Below the pieces are notes generated by a model. That model was given only the letters and a program-made list of their open reading frames with translations, made no database searches and had not been told where the DNA came from. The translations under genes were made by a program, and so were the position numbers. A stretch of DNA of 64,000 nt from CBFFRJ01 sp963530515 (lineage in GTDB: Bacteria > Pseudomonadota > Gammaproteobacteria > Enterobacterales > Enterobacteriaceae), in assembly GCA_963530515.1 (NCBI GenBank), contig CAUSEC010000017.1, positions 1 to 64,000 on the forward strand. The letters are read 5' to 3'. Positions 45,701-54,976 of this stretch are shown here, in pieces. Position 1 is the first letter of the stretch. Each line of letters opens with the position of its first letter.

Positions 45701-46645
45701 ATGAATACCAAAGCCCGTAAAGTCATGATCATTGGAACCGGCAACGTGGGCGCGTCTGCTGCCTATGCGCTGCTCAATCAAAATATTGCTGAAGAATTGA
45801 TCCTCGTTGACCTCAACCGTGACCGGGTTGAAGGCCATGTGCAGGACCTGGCCGATGCCGCGGCCTATATGCCGGGGATGATGACGATTTCCAGTCGCGA
45901 CGCCAGCGACTGCGCAGATGTGGACATCGCGGTGATTACCGTATCCGGTGGCCCGCTTAAGCCGGGGCAAACACGTCTGGACGAGCTGCAAAACACCGCG
46001 CGGATCGTGAAAAACATCGTGCCGCAGATGATGGAAAACGGCTTTAAAGGCATCTTCCTGATTGCCACCAACCCGTGCGATATCATCACCTGGCAGGTGT
46101 GGAAGCTCTCCGGCCTGCCGCGTAATCAGGTGATTGGCACCGGCGTCTGGCTCGATACCACCCGCCTGCGCTGCGCACTGGCGCAGACCCTGGACATTGG
46201 CGCGCAGAGTATCGATGCCTTTATTCTCGGCGAGCATGGCGACACCCAGTTCCCGGTCTGGTCGCACTCGTCCGTTTACGGCTCGCCGATTGCCGACGTC
46301 TGGCTGCGCAAAACCGGGCAGGCGCTGGATTGCGATGCGCTGGCCGAGCGGGTGCGCAAGCACGGCTTTGAGATTTACGCCAAAAAGGGCTGCACCGAAT
46401 ACGGTATTGCCGGGACGATAGCGGAGATTTGCCGCAATATCTTCACCGGCAGCCATCGGGCGCTGGCGATTTCCTGCGTGCTGGACGGCGAATACGGCGT
46501 GAACGATGTCGCCATTGGGGTCCCTGCGGTACTGGCGCAAAGTGGTGTGCAGCAGATTATTGAGTTACAGCTCGAAGGTGACGAAGTGGCGAAGTTCAAC
46601 CACTCCGTGTCGGTCATAAAAGAGAACATTTCCCGCCTGCCCTGA
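45701..46645 (+). CDS. L-lactate/L-2-hydroxyacid dehydrogenase-like enzyme
   Basis: 314 residues from the ATG at 45701, where the Rossmann start KVMIIGTGNVGASAAYALL begins at the normal distance; an upstream frame is non-coding. Further motifs are VSGGPLKPGQTR (substrate loop), IATNPCDIITW, and the catalytic His in GEHGDTQFPVWS. This is the LDH/malate dehydrogenase superfamily, closest in look to L-2-hydroxyisocaproate and L-lactate dehydrogenases. It is convergent with the DeoR gene and may be part of the catabolic island that follows. Confidence 0.87.
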   Translation: MNTKARKVMIIGTGNVGASAAYALLNQNIAEELILVDLNRDRVEGHVQDLADAAAYMPGMMTISSRDASDCADVDIAVITVSGGPLKPGQTRLDELQNTARIVKNIVPQMMENGFKGIFLIATNPCDIITWQVWKLSGLPRNQVIGTGVWLDTTRLRCALAQTLDIGAQSIDAFILGEHGDTQFPVWSHSSVYGSPIADVWLRKTGQALDCDALAERVRKHGFEIYAKKGCTEYGIAGTIAEICRNIFTGSHRALAISCVLDGEYGVNDVAIGVPAVLAQSGVQQIIELQLEGDEVAKFNHSVSVIKENISRLP

Positions 46646-46657
46646 GGGGCAAACCGG

Positions 46658-47419
46658 CTAATTTGCGATGGTTAGCCTTCCCGGCAGATCAGCAAGCTGC
46701 TGGCGTATATCATCACCAAGTTGAGCATCGGTAATGATATCCGTCAGTGTTTCCAGACGCGCGACATTGAACAACGACCAGGCACCGTATTTGCTGCTGT
46801 CCGCCAGCAGCACCCGGCGCTGGGCATTATCGATAAGCGCTCTTTTCAACGCGGCTTTTTCTTCCGTGGGTGACGTAATGCCTTTTTGCAAATCCCAGCC
46901 GTTACAGCTGACAAAGGCAAAATCCGGCCAGATCCCCTGCAACAGTTTTCGGCCATGTTCGCCGACACAGGACTGGCTCGAATCGTCAATGCGCCCGCCA
47001 ATAATGGTCACTTCGATTTGCTTAAATTCCGACAGAAACAGCGCAATGTGCAAGTCGCTGGTGATAACCCGCAGCGGCAGATGGGTGAGCTGACGGGCAA
47101 GCTCAATCATGGTGGTGCCCGCGTCCAGCACAATCGAATCTCCCGCCTTAACCAGAGACGCCGCCGCCGTGGCGATGGCATGCTTCTCCGTCAGGTTGCG
47201 CTGCATCTTCTCAAGCGTCGTCGGCTGAGAGGGAATAAACCGGTTAAGGGTCACGCCACCGTGTGAACGGCTGATCACCCCTTCCTGATCGAGCTTGATC
47301 AGGTCGCGACGAATCGTGGCAGGTGACGCATTGGTTGCGCTCACCAGCTGGTCCACCGTCACCAGATTATGCCCCTTGAGGTAATCCATAATCTGCTCTA
47401 ACCGGTTATATCCCTTCAT
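46658..47419 (-). CDS. DeoR-family regulator of the dtnK-pdxA2 island
   Basis: 253 residues. A DeoR helix-turn-helix (MKGYNRLEQIMDYL...VTVDQLVSATNASPATIRRDL, in part) and a sugar-phosphate sensor domain (DAGTTMIELARQL, ISCNGW-like VSCNGWD, ADSSKYG). It resembles YgbI-type regulators next to four-carbon acid kinases. It follows pdxA2 with a gap of 1 base, so it is coded in the dtnK operon and probably represses both directions, with a phosphorylated acid as likely inducer. Confidence 0.88.
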   Translation of the reverse strand: MKGYNRLEQIMDYLKGHNLVTVDQLVSATNASPATIRRDLIKLDQEGVISRSHGGVTLNRFIPSQPTTLEKMQRNLTEKHAIATAAASLVKAGDSIVLDAGTTMIELARQLTHLPLRVITSDLHIALFLSEFKQIEVTIIGGRIDDSSQSCVGEHGRKLLQGIWPDFAFVSCNGWDLQKGITSPTEEKAALKRALIDNAQRRVLLADSSKYGAWSLFNVARLETLTDIITDAQLGDDIRQQLADLPGRLTIAN

Positions 47420-47420
47420 A

Positions 47421-48407
47421 TTATTCTCGCGTTATTTGCATCGCTAACTGGATGGATACCGCCATGCTCTCCGGTTTTGCTTTCCCGGTCCAGGCAATAT
47501 CAAATGCGGTACCATGATCCGCAGAGGTGCGGATAAACGGTAGGCCCGCAGTGATATTAACCCCATCGTAAAAGCCCAGCAATTTTAACGGAATATGGCC
47601 CTGATCGTGATACATCGCGACAACCATGTCATACATGCCCTCGTGGCACTGCATAAACACGGTATCCGGCGGGCACGGCCCTGTCACATTCAGCCCTTCG
47701 GCTTTCATCGCCTCGACGGCCGGGCCAACGGTGGTGATTTCTTCATCGCCAAACAGGCCATTTTCCCCGGCGTGCGGGTTCACCCCGGCCACGGCGATGC
47801 GTGGATTATCAAAGCCCACGCGTTTGAGGAAGCTGTCCGCCACGCGAATCACGGTCTTGATGCGATCCTGATTCAGGGTGTCGAGGAATTTACGCAGCGC
47901 AATGTGGGTGGTGACGTGAATAACCTTGAGCTTGTCGGTGTAGAGCACCATGGCGTAATCATTGATGTTGGTCAGTTTCGCCAGCAGCTCGGTATGCCCC
48001 GGATAGTGATGCCCGCCGAGGTGCAACGCTTCTTTGTTCAGCGGTGCGGTGGCAATCGCTTTCACCTCCCCGGCCATCGCCAGTTCGGTGGCGCGACGCA
48101 CGCAACGGTAGGCCAGATCGCCCGCCTGCGCCTGCACTTTGCCCGGCTCTAACGCCTCAGGGTCCGCCAGTGGCTCGTCCAGAACGTTAATCACACCTGG
48201 CGCAAAATGAGCCTGACTGACGCTATCGATGATACGCAGCTCAGCGTGCGGCGTAACGTTCAGCGCCAGCACGCGGTTAAATGTCTGTGCGCAACCAATC
48301 ACCACGACCGGTGCCCCGGAAAGCTCACCCTCAACCAGCGATTTAATAATAATCTCCGGGCCAATCCCCGCCGGGTCACCCATCGTTACGGCAATAACAT
48401 TAGTCAC
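47421..48407 (-). CDS. pdxA2: PdxA2-type 4-phospho-D-threonate 3-dehydrogenase
   Basis: 328 residues from the GTG at 48407, chosen because GAGGAG lies 6 bases upstream and VTNVIAVTMGDPAG is the family start. It oxidises and decarboxylates a C4 acid phosphate to dihydroxyacetone phosphate. Motifs: TMGDPAGIGPEI, the metal site around GHHYPGHTELLA, NPHAGENGLFGDEE, and MYHDQGHIPLK. PdxA of B6 synthesis is similar, but PdxA2 is told by its kinase partner (dtnK, 8-base overlap). Confidence 0.88.
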   Translation of the reverse strand: MTNVIAVTMGDPAGIGPEIIIKSLVEGELSGAPVVVIGCAQTFNRVLALNVTPHAELRIIDSVSQAHFAPGVINVLDEPLADPEALEPGKVQAQAGDLAYRCVRRATELAMAGEVKAIATAPLNKEALHLGGHHYPGHTELLAKLTNINDYAMVLYTDKLKVIHVTTHIALRKFLDTLNQDRIKTVIRVADSFLKRVGFDNPRIAVAGVNPHAGENGLFGDEEITTVGPAVEAMKAEGLNVTGPCPPDTVFMQCHEGMYDMVVAMYHDQGHIPLKLLGFYDGVNITAGLPFIRTSADHGTAFDIAWTGKAKPESMAVSIQLAMQITRE

Positions 48408-49635
48408 TCGATTTCTCCTCAATAAAATTCAAAACCTTGAGCAGTGTGGTTTCGTCGCCGAAGCCCCCTGCTTTGGTCATCACTGGTCGTTGCCATTCGC
48501 AACCTGAAAAATATCCCCACGGCACGCAGCCTGCGGCGCGGCCCTGGATTCGAAACCCTTTTGCACCCAATGTGCGGGCGACCGCGATGGCCACATCGCC
48601 CCCCGACAGATACAGCGCATCCGGTTGTGCCTCGGCCAGCACATCACGGGTCAACTGGCCCAGATAGGCACAAATTCGCTCACCGCACTCGGCGCGTGAC
48701 ACCTGCCAGCGCTCGCACAACGCCGCCACCTGATGGCGAGCCAGATCGTCCGGGCAGGTATGCACCAGGCAGTGCCGTCCAGCATTCAGCGCGGCAACAA
48801 TGTCCGCCCGGTAATCCAGCGGCGCAGGGGCAAACGCATTGTTGATATCAATAAAGAAGTGCTCGCAGCGCGGATGTGTCGCCGCTACGGCAATCTGTTT
48901 TTGAGCGATTTCACTCATTGAGCCAACGATCGCCAGCACCGTCCCCTGTTTTGCCGGGGCCAGCTGGCGCGATAAAGCATCACAAATTCCCGCTGAGCCC
49001 ACCAGCAACGGGCGAACGGCGGCCTGCATGGCGTGACTGACGATGGCATCCAGATCCGCATCGGTTTGTGCATCCACCACTACCATCACCGGGGCATTGC
49101 GGGTGGCGGCAGCCAGAATCTGCGGCAGGTCGCCGGGCTGGGCATTGATGCTCGGGCCGCTGAAGAGTGCGCCCACCTCGGCATGAATAATCGGCGTTTT
49201 GGGGTCGCTGGCGAATTCCGTTTCCGTGAGCAGCACCCCGTTCACAAAGCATTTGCCGTTGCGGGTGACGCGACGGGCCGCCGGAAACGCAGGCGCAATG
49301 ATCACCGCTGCTGCACCTGTTACCTGCTGCATCGCCGCCACTTCCGCGCCCGGATTGCCGCGCAGGGTGGAGTCAATTTTCTTGACCAGCCAGCCTGGCG
49401 CGTTCTGGCGCAGCACCTTTTCAGTCAATACCGCCACCCGCTCTGCGGCAACGCTCGCGGGCAGCGCACGGCTGTCCGTATTAAAGACCCGCGCCTGGGC
49501 ATCGCTGATGTAGTGCTCATCCAGGGCGACTTCGACGCGCATCCCGGCCTGCGCCAGGCTCACGCCGGCATCGTTCGCGCCGGTGAAGTCATCGGCCAGA
49601 ATCACAACGCTGTGTTCTGTGGTGTGTTTGTTCAT
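48400..49635 (-). CDS. dtnK: DtnK-type four-carbon acid sugar kinase
   Basis: 411 residues from the ATG at 49635 (GGAG upstream). DUF1537 family: VILADDFTGANDAGV at the N-terminus, KKIDSTLRGNPGAEV, and at the C-terminus LYLSGGDVAIAVARTLG and GFGDETTLLKVL. DtnK phosphorylates D-threonate (related members act on L-threonate or erythronate) to the 4-phosphate for PdxA2. It opens a three-gene operon dtnK-pdxA2-deoR. The exact C4 acid is not fixed by sequence. Confidence 0.87.
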   Translation of the reverse strand: MNKHTTEHSVVILADDFTGANDAGVSLAQAGMRVEVALDEHYISDAQARVFNTDSRALPASVAAERVAVLTEKVLRQNAPGWLVKKIDSTLRGNPGAEVAAMQQVTGAAAVIIAPAFPAARRVTRNGKCFVNGVLLTETEFASDPKTPIIHAEVGALFSGPSINAQPGDLPQILAAATRNAPVMVVVDAQTDADLDAIVSHAMQAAVRPLLVGSAGICDALSRQLAPAKQGTVLAIVGSMSEIAQKQIAVAATHPRCEHFFIDINNAFAPAPLDYRADIVAALNAGRHCLVHTCPDDLARHQVAALCERWQVSRAECGERICAYLGQLTRDVLAEAQPDALYLSGGDVAIAVARTLGAKGFRIQGRAAGCVPWGYFSGCEWQRPVMTKAGGFGDETTLLKVLNFIEEKSSD

Positions 49636-49672
49636 CCCTACTCCGGGTCGTTTGTTCTGGTTATGATTATAT

Positions 49673-49686
49673 TCAATCATGATTGA
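49673..49686. promoter_or_regulatory. Palindromic operator TCAATCATGATTGA
   Basis: A perfect 14-bp palindrome between the divergent dtnK and alcohol dehydrogenase genes, with flanking ATTATAT/TTATAT. Another half-site TTCAATCA stands at 49777-49784 near the rightward start codon. Likely target of the local DeoR-type regulator. Confidence 0.55.
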
Positions 49687-49809
49687 TTATATGTGAGCAA
49701 GATCAACTTATTTAATTTGCGAATAAATTATAAATTTAGGCCATACAGTGACCGTGGTTGAAATTTGATGATTAAGTTCAATCACCACATAGCAAGACAG
49801 GAGAACGTT

Positions 49810-50946
49810 GTGGTTACGATTAACAGCACCCTTATTAGCGGCGCAGGGGCGATTCCCTCACTGGCACCGTTACTGGCGGGCAAGACAAACCTCTTACTGG
49901 TGAGCGACACCAATGTCATTAAGCTTGCCGCCACTCAGCAGATCCTCGCGCTGCTGGCAGCGGATGGCCGCCATGTTGAGATTATCGACAATGTGCCGCC
50001 GGAGCCGAGCCAGCATGATGTGGCGAAGATTATGGCTAATGCCCCGCAACGTACCTTTGATCTGATCGTGGGGATTGGCGGCGGCAGCGTGCTCGACGTC
50101 ACCAAGCTGTTGTCTGTACTGCACCACCCGCGCTCACCGGGCCTCGACGCCCTGCTTGAAGGCGTGAAACCGGTTGAGCGTATTGCTTCTTTACTGATTC
50201 CCGCGACCGCCGGTACTGGCTCAGAAGCCACACCGAACGCCATTCTGGCGATTCCTGAGCAGGACACCAAAGTGGGCATCATCTCCCCGGTGCTGCTGCC
50301 GGACTACGTGGCGTTGCTGCCGGAGCTGACCACCAGCATGCCTGCGCATATCGCCTCTTCCACCGGTATTGACGCCCTGTGTCACCTGATTGAGTGCTTT
50401 ACCGCCACCATCGCTAACCCGGTCAGCGATAACGTGGCCCTGACCGGCCTGCGCAAGCTGCTGCACAACATCGAAACGGCGGTGAATGAGCCGCACAACC
50501 TGGTCGCTCGTCTGGAAATGCTGTGGGCCTCTTACTACGGCGGTGCGGCGATCACGCATGCGGGTACGCACCTGGTGCACGCACTTTCTTACCCACTGGG
50601 CGGCAAGTATCACCTGCCGCACGGCGTGGCAAACGCGATTCTGCTGGCGCCGTGCATGAAGGTGGTTCGCCCGCATGCGGTCGCCAAATTTGCTCAGGTC
50701 TGGGATCTGGTGCCGGGGGCCGATACGACGCTCAACGAGGAAGAAAAATCCCACGCGCTGGTGCAGTTCTTTGCCGACCTGGTCAAACGCCTGAACCTGC
50801 CGGACAACCTGGAAAGCCTGGGCGTGCCGCGCGCCGACATTCCGTCGCTTGCCGACGCTGCGCTCAACGTCAAACGCTTAATGAACAACTCACCGTGCAC
50901 CGTGAATCACGACGACGTGCAGGCGATTTATCAGACACTGTTTAAA
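49810..50946 (+). CDS. Iron-containing alcohol dehydrogenase
   Basis: About 379 residues. The GTG at 49810 follows CAGGAG by 6 bases and is preferred over TTG/ATG at 49765-49768. Group III alcohol dehydrogenase fold: IVGIGGGSVLDVTKLL, PATAGTGSEATPNAI, SSTGIDALCHLIECF (metal Asp and His), and LPHGVANAILL. It reduces or oxidises an aldehyde/alcohol with NAD(P). It opens the rightward operon of six genes. The stop TAA ends at 50949 (CDS end here given without it). Confidence 0.85.
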
Positions 50947-50969
50947 TAATGATTCAAGGAGAGGCTGTA

Positions 50970-51854
50970 ATGAGCAAGAAAATTGAGGGCGTGTTGACGG
51001 CGATCGTCACGCCTTTTGATGAGGAAGGTGCGCTGCACCTTGAGTCGCTAAAACAACAGGTTGATCGCCAGCTTAACGCCGGTAACGGTATTTTCTGCGG
51101 CGGCACTAACGGTGAGTTCTTCGTGCTCAACGAGCAGGAAAAAATCGCCGTGACCGAAACCTGCGTGAAACAGGTCAAGGGTCGCGCTAACGTGGTGGCG
51201 CATATCGGTGAAATTTCCACCCGTGAAACTATTCGCCTGGGGAAACAGATTGAAAAACTGGGTGTCGATGCGGTTTCGGTCATTACCCCTTATTTTGTGC
51301 CATTAAAACAAGACGAACTCATTACCCATTATACCGCCGTCGCCGATGCCCTTAGCGTACCGGTATTTCTGTACAACATTCCTGCCCGCACCGGGAACAC
51401 CCTTGAACCGCAAACCGTTCGCACCCTGGCGTCACACCCGAACATCATCGGCATTAAAGACAGCGCAGGCAGCTATGAGAGCCTGAGCGGTTACCTGAAT
51501 GCGGTGAAAGACATTGAGAACTTTGATGTGCTTAACGGCCCGGATTCCCTCATCCACAAGGGCTTTGTTGACGGCTGCTCGGCCTGTATTTCCGGTCTGG
51601 CGAACGTTGCGCCGAAAGAGATCAACACCATCTGGGCGCGTTTTAAAGCGGGTGATATCGACGGTTCCCGCCAGGCTCAGGAGAACGTTACCGGCCTGCG
51701 TACCGATCTTTACAGCGTCGGCTTCTCACCGGCTGCGGTGAAGAAAGCCCTGCAAATCATGGGATATGACGTCGGCGCAAGCCGTTACGCCGTCACGTTC
51801 AGCGAAGAACAACAACAGCAAATTCGCCAGATAGTGACCCAGTACCTGCACTAA
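50970..51854 (+). CDS. DapA/NanA-family pyruvate-dependent aldolase or synthase
   Basis: 294 residues. N-acetylneuraminate lyase/dihydrodipicolinate synthase family: VTPFDEEGALHLE, GGTNGEFFVL, the Tyr of YNIPARTG, and the Schiff-base Lys of IIGIKDSAG. Such enzymes make or break a bond to pyruvate. A biosynthetic DapA role is unlikely in a catabolic operon. The ATG at 50970 follows GGAGAGG. It probably cleaves a 2-keto-3-deoxy sugar acid to pyruvate and an aldehyde. Confidence 0.87.
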   Translation: MSKKIEGVLTAIVTPFDEEGALHLESLKQQVDRQLNAGNGIFCGGTNGEFFVLNEQEKIAVTETCVKQVKGRANVVAHIGEISTRETIRLGKQIEKLGVDAVSVITPYFVPLKQDELITHYTAVADALSVPVFLYNIPARTGNTLEPQTVRTLASHPNIIGIKDSAGSYESLSGYLNAVKDIENFDVLNGPDSLIHKGFVDGCSACISGLANVAPKEINTIWARFKAGDIDGSRQAQENVTGLRTDLYSVGFSPAAVKKALQIMGYDVGASRYAVTFSEEQQQQIRQIVTQYLH

Positions 51855-51881
51855 GGCGCAATTTTTCAATATAACAATATT

Positions 51882-51898
51882 GGGCACCTCAGGTGCCC
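51882..51898. other. Intercistronic hairpin GGGCACCTCAGGTGCCC
   Basis: A perfect palindrome, in the 74-base gap between the aldolase and symporter genes. Without a T-tract it is more likely an mRNA processing or stability element than a terminator. Confidence 0.45.
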
Positions 51899-51928
51899 TG
51901 GATTCACACGCCCTGAAGAGAGGCAAAG

Positions 51929-53341
51929 ATGAACACTTTTACTTCACAAGATACCCTTATCATCGTCGGTATAGTGATTGCCTATATCGTCTTTACCACC
52001 TGGCTTACGTTCCGTTTACGCAGTAAAAACTCCGGCGATTTTATGGAAGGCTCCCGCGCGATGCCCGCCTTCCTCGTGGGGATCTTGTTGATGTCTGAAT
52101 ACATCGGCGCAAAATCCACTATCGGTACCGCGCAGGCGGCCTTCGAGGGCGGTATTGCCGCGTCCTGGTCGGTGCTGGGTGCGGCAATTGGCTTCCCGCT
52201 GTTCGGGTTATTGCTGGTCAAACGCATTTATAACACCGGTAAAATCACCATCTCCGGGGCGATTGCCGAAAAGTACGGCAACAGCACCAAGAACATCATC
52301 TCTATCATCATGATCTATGCCCTGCTGCTGGTGAACGTAGGCAACTACGTCAGCGGTGCGGCCGCGATTGCCACCGTGCTGAAAGTGAGCCTGCCGGTTG
52401 CCGCGTTTATTACCGCCATCGTCAGTACCTTCTACTTCGCCTACGGCGGCATGAAAGGGGTGGCCTGGGTGACCCTGCTACACAGTGCGCTTAAATATTT
52501 CGGCATCCTGACCATCATGGGCTTCGCGCTGTACAAGACCGGCGGCGTCGCACCCATGATCAAAGATATGCCGCACTTCTACTGGACCTGGGACGGCAGC
52601 TTTGGCCCGAGCACCATCTTCGCGTGGCTAATTGGTACTATTGGTTCCATCTTCTGCACCCAGTTCGTGATTCAGGCCATTTGTTCCACCAAAGATGTGA
52701 AAACCGCGAAGCGTTCCACCTGGATTGCCTTCTGGTTCTGTCTGCCGATTTCCATTGCGATTGCACTCATCGGCGTGGCGGCGAAATACCTGCACCCGGA
52801 AATCAACAGCCTGTACGCGATGCCGGTTTTCCTGCAGGACATGAACCCCTGGATTGCTGGACTTGTGACAACGTCACTGGTTGCCTCTATTTTTGTGAGC
52901 GTGAGTACCGTTGCGCTGGCGATTGCCTCGCTGGTGGTGAAAGATTTCTACGTGCCTTACCGCAAGCCCACGCCGGAGCAAGAGTTTAAAGCGACCCGCT
53001 GGTTGTCCCTGTTCATCGGCTTCCTGCCGCTGGTGCTGGTGCTGTTCGTGCCGGAAGTGCTTAAGCTCTCCTTCTTCACCCGTGCGATTCGTTTGTCTAT
53101 TACCGTGGTCGCCGTTATCGCTTTCTACGCGCCGTTCTTCAAGAGCACCCGTGGTGCGAATGCCGGCCTGATTGGTGCCTGTGTAGTGACCTCCCTGTGG
53201 TATGTGCTGGGCGACCCGTTTGGTATTAATAACATGTATATCGCGCTGATTACGCCTGCGGTGATCATGGTCCTTGACCGCATGATCCCGAACAAAGAAC
53301 ACGCAAAAGCGCCAACCGTTATTCAAAATAGTGGAGTTTGA
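51929..53341 (+). CDS. Sodium:solute symporter, SSS family
   Basis: 470 residues with about 12-13 membrane helices. N-terminal IIVGIVIAYIVFTTWLTFRL, then SGDFMEGSRAMPAFLVGILLMSEYIGAKSTIGTAQAAFEGG (in part) with the SSS core helix features, and AYGGMKGVAWVTLLHSALKYFG in the middle. SSS members bring in sugars, sialic acid or carboxylates with Na+. In this operon it is probably the uptake system for the acid sugar. Confidence 0.88.
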   Translation: MNTFTSQDTLIIVGIVIAYIVFTTWLTFRLRSKNSGDFMEGSRAMPAFLVGILLMSEYIGAKSTIGTAQAAFEGGIAASWSVLGAAIGFPLFGLLLVKRIYNTGKITISGAIAEKYGNSTKNIISIIMIYALLLVNVGNYVSGAAAIATVLKVSLPVAAFITAIVSTFYFAYGGMKGVAWVTLLHSALKYFGILTIMGFALYKTGGVAPMIKDMPHFYWTWDGSFGPSTIFAWLIGTIGSIFCTQFVIQAICSTKDVKTAKRSTWIAFWFCLPISIAIALIGVAAKYLHPEINSLYAMPVFLQDMNPWIAGLVTTSLVASIFVSVSTVALAIASLVVKDFYVPYRKPTPEQEFKATRWLSLFIGFLPLVLVLFVPEVLKLSFFTRAIRLSITVVAVIAFYAPFFKSTRGANAGLIGACVVTSLWYVLGDPFGINNMYIALITPAVIMVLDRMIPNKEHAKAPTVIQNSGV

Positions 53342-53342
53342 T

Positions 53343-54500
53343 ATGTCCGTTACCGTTAATCGTGATGGTGTCATTCGTCAGCAGGAAGACGCCCAGGTCC
53401 TGAGCGCCATGCTGCCGTCACCGTGCCCGCAAAACCATGCCGCCAATATTCTGCCGCTGCCGGACGGCACGCTGATGTGCGTCTGGTTCGGCGGCACCCA
53501 GGAAGGTGTGGCCGATATCTCCGTGTGGGGCTCGCGCCTCACACCGGGCAGCGACCGCTGGAGCGACGCCGTTAAGCTGTCTGATGACGCGTCGCGTTCT
53601 GAGCAGAACCCGGTGCTGTTCCTGGCACCGGATAACGTGTTGTGGCTGATGTGGACCGCGCAGCTTTCCGGCAACCAGGACACCGCCATTGTGCGTTATC
53701 GCCAGTCGCAGGATCTGGGTCAGAGCTGGGGGGAGATTGCCACCCTGCTCGACAAACCCGGCACCTTTATTCGCCAGCCGGTTACGGTGCTGGAGAACGG
53801 CAACTGGCTGCTGCCGGTGTTTTATTGCCGCACCCAGCCGGGTGAAAAATGGGTGGGTAATGACGACATCAGCGCGGTGAAAATCTCCAGCGACCAGGGC
53901 AAAACCTGGCGTGATGTTGAAGTACCGGAAAGCCTGGGCTGCGTGCACATGAACATCACCGCGCTGAGAAATGGCAATCTGGTGGCGCTGTTTCGCAGCC
54001 GCTGGGCGGACAATATCTATTACAGCCAGTCTACCGACGGCGGTGAGAGCTGGTCTGTTCCTGAGCCGACCACCCTGCCGAACAACAACTCGTCCATTCA
54101 GGTAACGACACTTGCGGACGGCAATCTGGCGCTGGTGTTTAACTTTATGAGTGCCGCCGGGGCGCTGGAGCGCCGTGCCTCGTTGTACGATGAAATCGAC
54201 GACGGTGACGGGCGCAAAGAACCGGAAGTCACTAATGGCCGTAGCGCATTCTGGGGGGCACCACGTGCGCCCATGACGGTGGCCATTTCCCCGGACGGCG
54301 GCAAAAGCTGGCCGTGGCAGCGCCACCTCGATGAAGGCGACGGCTACTGCATGACCAACAACTCGCAGGAAAAACTCAACCGCGAGTTCTCCTACCCGAG
54401 CATCAAGCAGAGCGCCGACGGCTCACTGCACATTGCCTACACGTACTTCCGCCAGGCCATCAAGTACGTGCGCGTCTCGCCTGCGTGGGTCAAGGAGTAA
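53343..54500 (+). CDS. Intracellular sialidase-fold (BNR/Asp-box) protein
   Basis: 385 residues from the ATG at 53343, one base after the symporter stop. Four Asp-box motifs (SxDxGxxW: SQDLGQSW, SSDQGKTW, STDGGESW, SPDGGKSW) mark a six-bladed beta-propeller like sialidases. There is no signal peptide, so it works in the cytoplasm on an imported substrate. An Arg triad and Tyr/Glu nucleophile pair cannot be confirmed by eye. It could cut a glycosidic bond to an acidic sugar or act as an epimerase or mutarotase-like protein. Confidence 0.8.
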   Translation: MSVTVNRDGVIRQQEDAQVLSAMLPSPCPQNHAANILPLPDGTLMCVWFGGTQEGVADISVWGSRLTPGSDRWSDAVKLSDDASRSEQNPVLFLAPDNVLWLMWTAQLSGNQDTAIVRYRQSQDLGQSWGEIATLLDKPGTFIRQPVTVLENGNWLLPVFYCRTQPGEKWVGNDDISAVKISSDQGKTWRDVEVPESLGCVHMNITALRNGNLVALFRSRWADNIYYSQSTDGGESWSVPEPTTLPNNNSSIQVTTLADGNLALVFNFMSAAGALERRASLYDEIDDGDGRKEPEVTNGRSAFWGAPRAPMTVAISPDGGKSWPWQRHLDEGDGYCMTNNSQEKLNREFSYPSIKQSADGSLHIAYTYFRQAIKYVRVSPAWVKE

Positions 54501-54503
54501 CCG

Positions 54504-54974
54504 ATGATTGTAGGACACCTTAACGCCCTGCCTCTGGCAGGGTTACCCCGCGCATTGCGTGCCATTCTCGACCTGCCAGAGTGTTCTCTGGCCGCGTTGC
54601 AGGCCCGGGATGACGGGCGCTTTCAGTTGCCGGGGGCGCAGTGGTTTTGCACCGTCGGCCCGGCGAATACCCAGTATCGCGAGCAGCGTCATACCGAGTA
54701 TCACCACCAGTGGGCGGATATTCAGGTTCTGCTCGACGGGGAAGAAATTATCTGTGCCGGGTCGCAGTTTGAGCCGCAGACCACGGATGAAGAGCGCAAA
54801 CCGGACCTGTTCATCACCACTACGGCGGAACTGCCGGTCAGTATGCTATTGCAGCCCGGTGATTTTGCGGTGTTTTTGCCAGGCGAACCGCATCAGGCGT
54901 TGTGCGCGGTAGCCGAGCCCTTAACCGTGCGCAAGGCGGTGTTCAAAGTGCCGCGCGCGCTGCTGGAGGCCTGA
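54504..54974 (+). CDS. YhcH/YjgK/YiaL-family protein
   Basis: 156 residues. The cupin-like family with RHTEYHHQWADIQVLLDGEE (metal-binding His and Glu/Asp) and FLPGEPHQALC. YhcH lies in the E. coli sialic acid (nan) operon and relatives are thought to be sugar anomerases or isomerases. It is 3 bases after the sialidase-fold gene. Confidence 0.85.
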   Translation: MIVGHLNALPLAGLPRALRAILDLPECSLAALQARDDGRFQLPGAQWFCTVGPANTQYREQRHTEYHHQWADIQVLLDGEEIICAGSQFEPQTTDEERKPDLFITTTAELPVSMLLQPGDFAVFLPGEPHQALCAVAEPLTVRKAVFKVPRALLEA

Positions 54975-54976
54975 CG

